From Dryococelus australis (Eukaryota; Arthropoda; Insecta; Phasmatodea; Phasmatidae): a DNA stretch of 64,000 nt. The notes under the pieces are model-generated. The model saw nothing but the letters and a program-made list of their open reading frames with translations. It did no database searches and was not told where the DNA came from. The stretch is taken from the NCBI GenBank assembly GCA_029891345.1, contig CM057003.1, forward strand, positions 13,246,709 to 13,310,708, read 5' to 3'. A program made the position numbers and the translations under genes. Below are positions 26,001 to 38,000 of this stretch, piece after piece (positions within the stretch are counted from its first letter, which is position 1; the number at the start of each line of letters is the position of its first letter).

Positions 26001-29000
26001 ATTTATGGTGCGGCGCTGAGGTTATACAGATAAACAACACATCAAACAGTGTTAGAAGATTATGTAATTCTGGTGAATTACTCAAGGCTTACCTTGTCTA
26101 TTTTCACAAGAGGAGTGTACTACTTAATGGATAACTAGTAGAATGAAAGAAATATATATAGTTCAACATACGCGATAGTTTCCGAGATGGCGTTTATACC
26201 TACACACTGTGCGTTGCCATTGTATTCGGTGACCAATGGTTGAAGAACAGTAAGGTTTTGAGCTCATTGACGTCACAGTACATTGTGGGAATTATTAGAG
26301 CTATAATGGCAGATGATGACGGTCGTAAGGTGTTTTGAACTGTGCATGAAAGCGAGTTTTTAATGCAATTCATTCAGATAGCTATGTTAAATCAAATAAT
26401 TGTGTGAAAATACGAGTGTTTGTGTGCTAATATATACATGGAGTTATTTAAATTATAATATTTGTTCGGTAATGTGAGTGTGTCTGGAAAGTCATTGAAT
26501 AGGGTACACATTGTGTTGTGTGTGCGACGTAGTACTATGTATTGGGTGAGTAACGTAATTATTTAGGTAATTCTTAAGAATAGAGGCCTTTTTCAAAAAT
26601 AAAATAATCTCGGAAAGTGGTATAATTCTACTCTACTAATTACATAGAACACAAATTTATTAGGGGCATCAACATTTGATCAATATAAACCCCAAACACG
26701 ATAGTGGGGAAGGTTGTGAAGATCAGGGAAATTATGCGGTTAAAACAAGTGAAACATTGTACGTAGTATAATATTTATTCACAAATACATGTTAAATTAC
26801 AAAAAGACTGTACAAGCGTAGCCAAACATGATGCACCGAGCCAGAGTCTCAGCGCAAGCAGGGGAGTAAATCCACAAAACAGTGATTAAAGATGCACCGG
26901 CAATTTTTTTTTAGGTAGTGACGCGGAGCGTCACACATCAACGAAGCTTGGAGTTTCCCCATAAATGATTTTCGTATGTAGCCCATTTGCACTGACAAAT
27001 AATGTGTGTGTGTTTTGCAATTTAACATATTTTTGTACTATTTGTAATATTACTGTAATATTTTCTCATGAAAACATGTTTAATTGCAAATAGATTGAAC
27101 TGAACATTACTTAAATTGACAATGTTACGGATTCAATTTAGAAATACAGTAGTGGGGAGGGCTATGAACTGGAGGGAAATTGAGGGATAAAAGTTTATAA
27201 TGAAAATGTACATATTTCATATTTTTGTTTACCCCACAATTTCTCTTATCTCATAGCCCTCTCCACTATCGTATTTGTAGCCTGAATTGGTAATATTGTC
27301 TATTTAGTTAATGTTTGGTTCATTTTTTTGTGCAATTTAATATATTTTCATAAATAAATATTACATTATTTACAAATTGTTCACCCATTTTACCCCACAA
27401 TTTCCCTGATCTTCATAGTCCTCCCCACTATCATTTTTGGGGTTTCTATTGATCAAAAAACTTATGCCCCCTAATAAATTTGTGTTCTATGTAATTAGTA
27501 GAGTAGAATTATACCACTTTCAGAGATTTTTTCTTTTTTCCCAGAAAAGCCCCTATTCTTAGGAACTACCCAAAACAGAAGTGATTCTTAATCATTACCA
27601 GCCGTATCCTCAGTAGTTTATATACTGAGAAATTTTGATTGGTGTCATAGATGTTTATTGTTGAAGTGGAAGTGTAGTTTATAAACATGTGACATTGCAG
27701 GCAGGGACGGCTGCATTATTGGAGAGTACCCAGCTGTCGAACAAGCTGCCAAGCAAAGATAACTGGGAATACTTCTGCTCCTACCCTTCCTTCCAAAATG
27801 CCATGAAGAAGGAGAGCAACAAGATTTTAAAATTGTGAGTGATAATTACCTTTGATGTTATTTTTGTTCTTCTTGAGTGTAATTTCTAGATTCATTCTGT
27901 TCTAACGAACTTGGCATGTCATTGTTAAATGCTTATTACATTATAAAAGAGATACAGAATACATAAGAACTCGCAAGGTGGTACTCGTGGATAGACACAA
28001 ACACACATACACAAAAGACAAACAAACATTTTACACGTGGATGCGCAGTTTTGACGGGTTGCTAGGTAGGCCAGCTTTTACGTGTGGCGAGTGGTGGCCT
28101 GAAGAAACTGGCCTAGCCAGAAAAACTCGGTGACTGTGCAGCTGTGTGAAAATGTGTTTCTGACTTTTGTGTTTGTGTGTGTCTGTCCACGAGTACTGCC
28201 CTGTTAGTTCTTGGGTTTTCTGTCTCCTTTTTATAACATAATTATTAGCCTAGCGGCCTATTCCTACCAGTTCTTAAATGTTATACAATGCTCCTTAAAG
28301 GGTGCCGTCTACCTGGCTCTTCAATTGCGTTGCAGAGTGTTGGAAATCTACTTTTTTTTTTTTACGAAACTGCTAAACTTGCCCCTATTATACTAATGCA
28401 TGTAAAGATAACACACTTGAAACGAGTTACGTATAACACACTGTATACATCATGTACATTATAAATGTTATTCCCGGGCCCTCTAACATAACTTAAAACT
28501 ACTTTTTCACACTGCTGTATCTCGTAGTATATTGGTCGAAACTTGTGAAATCATTGTAGGGACATGCAGTGAACTTTGCTGCAGACTTTCCACCAATAAA
28601 TTGATATGGTCACCGCTTTAAGTCCCCCACAGGTGCACACTGCATGAGGGTAACTGCTCTTCAGTTCAGTGCCTTTCGCGTAGGAGTGATTGGGAATCAG
28701 GTGACTGTCATTGTTGCCCTTATCGTTCCTGCACTTTCCTGTCTCAAACATGCTAAAATTTTCAAGTAGGCGGCATCTGTAGAGTTTTTCACTTATTTGC
28801 AGCTATTTTCACATTTAAGGCTCAGAAGAACGGGCGCAATAAGATCTATGCTGTCACGTGCATTGAGTAGTTCATTGCATCTGCATGCAAGACTTAAAAC
28901 TGGCATGCAGTGTTGTTGTACTGGGTATAGCTTCGGGATTTTTTAAGAGGTACCCCTTTATTTTTATTGGTAAAAATATGTATAACAAGGTTTAACACAG

Positions 29001-32000
29001 ACCTTTTTTGTAGTTCTACCTGTGTCTGGGTGGTGTGTTGTAAGATATGCCTTGATATTCCTGTCAGGAAGTAACTTGAGTAATCCATTGACGCATGACG
29101 TCTTTGCAACAATGGTTTTATATCGACTTCAGCTCATCAGTAAGCATAGCTGTGCATCTGATTTCAACGGAGTTTATATTGTTGACAGCCATGATGTCTC
29201 AAGATCGTATTGTTTACCACTGCAAGAATGGAAGTTCCAGTCAGCAAGTTTGTATTATTCACAGAGCCGCCGAGATTATGCTACAGAGCACTGAGTTCCA
29301 CTGTATGTCGCTAGAGGACTACACCAGTATGATTTGCCGCTTCTCCAAGCTCTGAGCCGGCCGGTCACTTCACAGCCTTCAAGCAGCTATGGTATTGCTG
29401 CCTTCCCTCTCCAGTGAGCATCCCCTTGCCCACGAGCAAGCCAGTCAATGAACAAAGAGCAAGTGCTCAGTGCAGTATAAATAGAGGACTGCCACCCCTG
29501 CTCGAGATCAGTCTTCAGTCATCCACTGCACCAGTTACCGGATACCTGACTAGTCTGCATCGCTTTGACCCACTTGGGCCACACCCAGCTAATCTAGCTC
29601 CTTCCAGAACCCCGCTGAACCTACCCTTCCTTCATTCTACTCTCAGTGCAGAAGGGAAACCACCCAACCTTCGTTTCTATCGGGATAGTCGCCAGAGATA
29701 TCCATCTAGACTTGCTTAGTCTTCCCCGAAGACCATTGTGCCGACACGTCCTCTACATACATAGACACTGCGGCTCCTTTTGGGCAACAATTGTGTAGGG
29801 TGTTAGATAGGTTAAAGTTGTTTTCACAGCGCTCATCTACCCCGTCCCATTGTAGCTTAGGACTAGGTTTCCTCTACCTGGCATACGTAGACTGGGCGTT
29901 GATGTAGCAGAGGGTATGGGATAGATCTTGCCCCGGCAGCATGACTCACAGTTGGAGTCATACTGTCGGACATCTCAGCTTATGCCTTCCCAACTGTATC
30001 GTTCTTGTATGCTACGCAGCGTTCTGCGGGTATCTGAATGTCTGGCATGTGGGTGATTGTGGTGGTGATAGCAAATGTCGATCCTGAGGGTACCCAAATC
30101 TTTCAGGGTGCCTTGGGATGTCCGATATACCATGTCCACCATACGAGGTGATCCCGTGGTCGGTATCGGTGGGAAAAGTCTTTGATGAGCCTTCTGATAT
30201 TATGGTCTTGTTGTTGGAGGCGTAAATACTCCACAGAGTTTCATGGAGGGGCAGGGAGAGGCATAATTTTCTCCCACTCCTCCTCTTTAGGCTCGTCCTC
30301 GAGATTTGGCAGACATGAAAGTGCATCTGGAAGGTCTTTGAATTTGCCCGGATAGTGTTTTACGGAGAAATCGAATTCCGTTAGGAATGTCTCCCACCGT
30401 CCAAACTTTGTTTTATGGATCCAGGACTTGTGGAGCCACTGGAGTGCTTTATTTTCCGTGAGAGTGTGAAGTGCTTGCCATCAAGATGGTATCAGTACTT
30501 TCGTACCGTCTATATGATGGCAAGGCACTCCTGTTCAATACTATGGTACCTCCTTTCAGTGTCACTTAAACAGGTGCTGGCATAAGCTATTACTAGAGGT
30601 CATCCTGCATCATTCTCTTGGTACAAGACGGCGCCGGCTAGTCCATCTTGACAGGCGTCAGACTGCAGGATAAGGGGCCTTCCCTCTTAGGGCCGGTGTA
30701 ACTGGGAAATACTAGAAACGCTTTCTTTCAGGGCTAGGAAAGTCCCTTAGTGTTCTTGTGTCCACTTCTAACGCACTTCCTTGGCTAGAAGTTTGTGGAT
30801 GGGAGCAATTTGCGGTGCTATATTCGGCAGGAAACACTGCAACCAGTTACATAACACCAAGAAATGGTGAAGCTGTTTCTTATTGTATGGTCGGTCGGCT
30901 TCTTGAATGGCGCAAATCAACTTTAATTAGGGGAAATTGCCTTCAGGAATCACCACATGACCCAGGTATTCTATTGAAGTTGTACCGAAGTGGCTTTTAT
31001 TGAGCTTGCACGTTATCCCATGCATCTCAAGCTGCTCGAGAACTCATTGCAGGTAAGTGCAATGCTATTCCCAGGACCTGGAGTAGACAATAATGTCGTC
31101 CAGATATGCAAAACAGAACTGCCCTACATACCCGGTAAACACTTCTGCCGACATAAGCCACTGGAAGGTGGCGGGAGCATTTTTCACCCCCAAGTGCATC
31201 ACACTGAACTGGAGTGTCTCCCCTTTGGGAGTGGTGAACCCAGTGTATTTCTGGCTATCGGGGTGTACTGCAATCTGCCAGTAGCCGGATTGTAAATCCT
31301 GTTTGCTGAAGACTGTAGCTTCCCCGATATCCCAGAGAGTATTCTGGAGGTCAATGGAGAGTGGGGTAATAGGATGAGTCACATAATTTAGATCTTTGTG
31401 ATTTATGCAAAAATGCAAACCACGGTCCTTTTTGGGGATTAGTACCATGCTGGCATTATACGGGGAGTTCGATGGTTCTACTATTCCCTGCGCCTCCATT
31501 TCTGCCACCTGACATAAAATCTCTTGCTGCCTTTGAGCTGACAATTTATAGGGCTAATTATAGATGGATCTTCGATCGTGGGCCGTATCTTATGCTGGAT
31601 GCTAAGCATCTGGCGTAGCAATCCAGGGGAATTGAAGACACTAGCATGATTGTTCAGTATTTTATTCCGCAGCTCGGAAAATCGGGTGGGGTCTAAATTG
31701 TGTAAGATTTCCCCGGAGTCAACAGTTGGTACCACGATCGCCTCTGGGCTGAGCTCCCAGTGGATCATTACTCTTATTTGTTGCCCCAAGGTATATCCAT
31801 TTCTGACTATGGTCCATCACGCACTGCTGGCTGGTTAGGCAAGTTTGGCCTAAAATCACCTCCTCGATATCCGGTGATACCATGAACTCTACTACATGCG
31901 ATAGGGGATGGATTCCTAAGGTAAGTTGCATCTTGCCATCGACCTTTAAGGTCTGGCTAGGTTGAGCTATTCTAACGAGAGGTTGGGACTGTAGGTTAGC

Positions 32001-35000
32001 CCTCTGATTCATTGTCAATAGGTGGCTTCTTACAAAGTTTCTAGTTTTAGCCAAATCTAGTAAGGTTAAGGGAGAGGGGCCATTGATATCCACGTGTATA
32101 TGTGGCGCCTCAGGTGGTATGCTCTCCATGTAATAATAGTTTGAGTGACATTAAAAATCCTTTCTTTGGCTGGGTTGGCTGCCGTGTGTGCATCCCAACT
32201 GCAGCGTTTCCCACCTGGGCTGAGATCTCAATGTGGCTGAAACGCGGGGGTGCATCTGGCGCTCATGTGTTTGTTTCTCCTCTTCCTCGGCCCTGCGACG
32301 TCGGGCAATCTCTGATGAAATGCCTACCCGACAGTGCCAGCAAGGGGGGAGAGAGGCAGCAAGAGGAGGGGGAGGGCTGCGGACGACCTGCTACTTGGGA
32401 TGAGGGGGTGAGCTTGATGGCGCGTGTCGGACTGTCTTAACAAGACTTGCGCTTTTTATTTTTCCTATCTCCCTCGCTTGTTCCACAAGCTCTTCTATAG
32501 TCCGGGGTCTTGGAATGTGAAGCAGATTCCTTAATGAGGGAAGTAGCATACACGTAATATTATTTACGCAGCTTTCCTCGCTCTCACCAGGATATATACG
32601 CAGGTAAATTTAATTTTTTCCAGCGTATACAGATCTCGGATTCCTCCCATGGGTTTTATACCTGAGTATGGAAATCAGTAATGAGCCATGCAATCACTTC
32701 CTCCCCAATTGAAGTCGGGAAATGAGAATCCATAGGTGTTCCCACTCTGAGATGAATTCTGCATACTTTGGCCACCACTCTCGGGCCTTATCTTGCAATT
32801 GCCTGTGGGTTTGTCTGAATCACAGTTTTGTGTGCATGTTATGCTTGCGAAGCTCCCTTTCGCATTCTTGTAGGAAAGCGACCGGGTCTTCGTGGGGCCT
32901 TCAACTGAACTTTGGTAACTGCAATTCTGTGGTGGCATGGGCCGTGACAGGGCTCTGGCTGGTTCCTGGGTTCGGTCTGTGTTCAAAATTGTGTCTGCAC
33001 ACATCACAGTGGTATACTGGGCCAGAATGAGTGATTCTCTCGTCTGGCCAATTTATACACACCTGATGGAATTCAGATGCATCTCACTGTGTTCGTGCAC
33101 TGTCTGGTGCACTCAAGCCAGCTACATCGAGCAGCTTGACTTTGTTGGCAGGTAGCACAACGGTACTCCAAGCAGTCTGTGTACCTTGGGACGTCTTCCC
33201 AACCTAAGAATTCGTAGTGGAAGGATCGGGGGCAGTGGGCACAATGGATCACATGTTCCCCTGTACCAGGGCATGTGTTATTGCACATTTCTCAAGTGTG
33301 TCGAGAAGATTGTTCTCACTCATTGTGGCTTAGAGGGTGTCATGCTGACTGCCCAGAGTCAAACATGTTGGGCGAATGTAATGTTGAGCGCCACAGGGAT
33401 TTTTCTCCACAGACTCCCTGAAGTCCTGGTTAGAGGTTCAACTCCTGGCTGGAGTTGGTTGGTGGGTGAGGTTTATTTAGGCAGTTCCTGCTCTAAAGTA
33501 ATCTGCTTGGATTACGTAATGTGTATGCAATTTGTATACTACTAGCTACACGTGAGATAGAATAAGCCTAGTGGATTAGCGGTCCGGCTAATGCACTGGC
33601 GGTTGTATGTGGAGACCATTAAAACTGGTAAGGTTAGGGACTGCAACCGAAGTGGTGATGGATGTGGGTCGGCTGGCTTAGTCAAGCTGCGTAGTCTATA
33701 ACAGCTTAGGCCCCATGTTGGCCACCACTAAAACCAAAACTACCCTAATCCTACTTTGACGTATTCCCAGTTGAGGGCAGGTTGTCTCACACCACTTCCT
33801 CCAAACTATAGTTCAAATGTGAGATGGTATTCCCAACTAGGGATTAGGTTCTACACATTGGGACTTAGCAGGGTTAAAGGTTGACCAACGACTGGCAAAA
33901 CTAAAGGCTAATATAAATATAGTCTTAGTAAAATGAGATTTAATAAAAGAAGCCTTGGTCGTGGTCCATTTCAAGGTTTTATGTTGCAATGCCAGAATCA
34001 TGAGGTGCATAGAGCATAGAGGAGTAAAACAGGGACCTTATGATCTCTGTGGTGCCCGGCCGGTGTACATGGTAGGCATTATGGGCCGTCTGGTTGATAT
34101 GAAATTGGGGATCACGTTCACTACCCTTCGCCTTGTTTGAAACAGTACCTTAGGTTTGATGGGAGGGGTGCTCCTCCATGGCTGGCAGTTGGGCAGGTGT
34201 CCAATCTGGAATGCGAGGAGTGACATCTTGGCTGTGATACCCTTAGCCAGGACTAGTTAAGGCCCAGAGGGATTTATTCTCCGCGTAGAATGGCCTCTAT
34301 TATAGGGTGTTTGTTGTCTGTCAGGTAACTTAATTAAAGGAGGGAACAATGGCTTTGTAGAAACTTTTTCAGAAGGGGGTAATTTTGCTTTCTCACTTTT
34401 TAATGCACGTAAGGCCTTCTTAAATCTCCTTTGTACACCTCCCTGACATGTGTATGGCATTTAATGACTGAAAGAAACAATCCGCAGGGTATAAACCGGC
34501 ACCTGGCATCCCTAATGTATACTTCCGGGTACCCAGAATTGTGACATGAAGCAATCTGTGCTGCTTTCATCCTCCTTTGCGAGCGGGGGACAGATTGATG
34601 AGCAACACATGCCACTTCCTTGCTGAAATACCCAGTTGTGGTATCCACAGGAGGTCGATCAGGCTAAAGTAGTTCCAACTCCTATCCGGCCACATGTATA
34701 GTGGTTGCAGAGTATGGAATACCTGGTCTAGTCAATTCTCCTAGTGGAGGAGTACCTAGTGCTTAGGGCACAGCCGAAGGTCTACTAGTTGGCAGAGCTC
34801 AGTTTGCCTCTTAACTTGTGTATCGATTTACAATTGTGGTTATTGGTCTGCCGGCTGTTCCTCAGGGGAGTTATGTTAATAGAAAGATAACAAGTACGAA
34901 GGGGTTACTTAAATACGAAAAGGAAAAATTAAACTCGCATAGATATGTTTCAAATATGTGTTATATTGAACGTGTTGGAAAACAGGGTGGTTCTGCACTA

Positions 35001-38000
35001 ACTCGAAATTCTACGTAAGTTACTCCTAACATTAAAATCCAGGTGAAGGTGACCTTGGGAAAAGATAAATTTATTACGTGGGTGAATTAAAACTGGCAAG
35101 CAAATATTCTAATAATTAATGCATTTGACTGCGCCTAACTACCAGGGGTGTTCTGAAGGAACAAATAGAGATGGCAGCTACCAGAAGGGTAGTTGTCATC
35201 ATTGCCATACCCTCTGGTGCACAGAGGGAGGTCCAGAAGAGATGTCGACGTGACCTGCTACCAAGTGGTTCTGGATGTTAATCAGAAGGGGGTGGTAGGT
35301 GAGGAGCAACATCTTAAGGAGCCTCGGGTATGGTGGAGCCTCCCAGAAGCTGCTGGTTCTGCTGTGGCTGCAGAGGCTGGTCAGCATCTGCTGAATGTGT
35401 TGAGCTTCTGGTCAGCAATGTCTTCAGCTGGGTTGAGACCCCGGCCCTTGCGAGTTAGTGGGATATTTGGATGTCCCACTGGTCACGCACCCTGATTTCT
35501 ACCTCCGGCCCTTGCGAGCAGTGGAGGAGCAGAGACTCAAGAGCTAAGAGGTGACAGCCCTTTTATACTGATATTGAGGAGGAGCTTGGTGGCTGCGTGG
35601 TGCGGAAGAAGCTAGCCTCATTCTCAGGGGCTGAGACTTTTGACTGCTGAGGTGGTACTATTCATTTCTTATCTCCTGTGCTGAAGGCATGTTCCTTTCT
35701 TACCTTTATTATCGCCTGTGTGAGAGGTGCTTGGAAGCTAAAGTTGCTGGAGTAGACTGGGTGCTGCCCTCCAGTGGCGAGCTGTGGTACTAGCCTGGCC
35801 TTCACTGGAGGGTAACAATGTCTCACCCAACAGTACAATTCTACATCAGGGGGTGGGTATTGGTGTGATGGCTTCTTTGGAGTTCTGGGCGAACAGTACA
35901 ATCTAGGACCACATGCGCCAATATACCCTGTATGCATGTCTCCCGCAAGTACTGTTACAAGTAGTAACCTACCCCTGTATGAATCGCGTTCAAAGATGGG
36001 GCAAAGTCGTCGAGTAGAGTGCACATAGTAAATGCACAGGAATTCGTGACGCGTCAACATGAATCTTACCTATTCTCTGTATGCTGATTTTCTTTGTGTA
36101 AAACGTCATAGTTTTCGTGTGTAGTTAAGCCCCACTAAAGTGAAGTTGGCAACATTACCAGGCAACAAACCAAATACACACCTGTTAAGTTGCCACCCAT
36201 GATCTGCTGTCTGGTAGATTCCGGTAGAGCCTATACCACTAATCACTCCTTTGCCAGGCGAATCAGGGAATCAGGTTATTCCATACTCCACCACCACCGG
36301 AAATGAGCTGGAATTAACTCTGTCCTCCTGCATATACCACACCTGGGTATTCCTGTCAGGAAGTAACTTGAGCAATCAACTTTCTGTCCACCACTTTCCT
36401 TAGGGCCGGGCGAAAGGAACACAGGGTGTTTTTCTCGTTGCAAGACTGGGATTACTCAGACGTACACTATAGGGAATTGCAAGCACCGGTTCTACTGTTG
36501 TGCTGTCACAGTTGTACCCTTAATCTCCCCATGCCTTACACCTAGAAGGGAGGTAAACAGAGAAGATTAAGTAGAGCAACAGCAGCTGCTGCTAAAACTA
36601 GACTGCTTTGCGACCCTCAGTCTGAAGTTGCGTGTTGCACTTCCACTGAGCGGGGTCGAGTACTTACCGCCCACCCTGCAGAGGGGCTCCTCCCCTCCTT
36701 GCTGCAGACACCTTTATTCCCCCACCATTTGATTCAACTTGAAAACCCCCCTCATCCCATATTAGAAGTCTTCTTAAGGGGTGAAGAACCTCCTCTTAGC
36801 ATCACCAACCCCTGGTTGTGTGGTCCCATCCATCTACGTACAGCTGTCAGTAATCAACCACATAGTCAGAATGCTTCATCATCTGCGAGCTCTCAAGGCA
36901 CCCCCCCCAGCGCCAGCCACACTGAAGGAAGAGTCTCCAGCCGGTCAACTAGCCCACAGGGTCGTGACAGCTGCTCTAGACTTTGTCCCCCTTAAGCCTG
37001 AAACACACTGGCATTCTTCTTGTACAAGAAGTTGTACACCTTTCGCACTTAAAAGGTGAAAAAGAAGGTGAACACCCACTTGTGTGAAAGTCCCATGCAT
37101 GCACTGTACACACAGTACTAAAGGCTGTTCAGGATAAAGTGAGCACCTTAAAACAACTCACTGCCCCTAACTGCATTAATTTTAACGGGCACCCTAAGTG
37201 ACATGTGCTCAGTAAAGTTGGTAAAATAGATGGGAAGTTGTTCCATATCTTAATGTTAAATAAAAAGTGTTTGGTAACCATTTATGATAATTAAGATTTT
37301 TTTTTTCGCTTGCTTTCTGTTTCTTTCAATGCATGGAAGTGTACAAATGAGCAGATTAGTAAAATATTTACTTTTCTAATAATTTCACAGTTTCACTTGA
37401 CCGATGCTTGAATAAAGTGCTGAAACCCATGAAAATGTTAATCTTACATAAGGCGGAAGAATACACAACGTGCAACTTGAATTTTGCAGTATGCCATGAG
37501 ATTCGGATCTGGGGGCTCTTTTTAGGGCAGTAGGAGTAATTTGTGCATTGGCAATAGTTTCACACAGGATTAACATCTGTTTCTACTCTCACGTTAACAC
37601 TATCGGTGTAAATAAATGTGCGGGAACTACATAACCACAACACAAGAAGATTTTACTAACCAAACAAATCACTAATACAGAATTAAAATCTGTTTTCTAG
37701 CGCAAGAAAGATGCCCGTGTGGTTCAGACTTTAGACAGGCCACCAGACCTTTTCTATGCACTGGCCGTTCACAAGTTCAATATTAATGCGCGCAATTGTG
37801 TGATTCTGGTGTCACATATGAAAACTGTGCAGTTGACTAAGACTACCACTTCTTCTCGTAAACGTTGCGTGACGAAAGTTACCATAACATTCAACCCCAA
37901 AAGTTAAGTCATTGTTTGATGCCATTAGCCCCTCTAAATAATTGTTGTTTCAATTATCACCCCCTTGGGCATGTATCAATACAAATTAAGTAAAAGTTAA

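Larger units (their letters stand above)
29890..36057 (-). mobile_element. Gypsy-type LTR retrotransposon, copy B (decayed, 3' truncated)
   Basis: Minus-strand relative of copy A, in EXOSC10 intron 2. From its 5' side: LTR-like block (about 35180-36057), leader, gag with PHD-like and CCHC clusters (about 32160-33300), protease (31719-32129), reverse transcriptase (about 30880-31544), RNase H (about 30330-30760) and integrase zinc finger (about 29890-30080). No downstream LTR was found. Several stops and frameshifts. Confidence 0.85.

Noticed and set aside
35193..35495. 100-codon plus-strand frame in the Gypsy B LTR-like block
   Set aside because: No family motif, overlaps LTR sequence oriented on the other strand; chance frame in GC-richer DNA.
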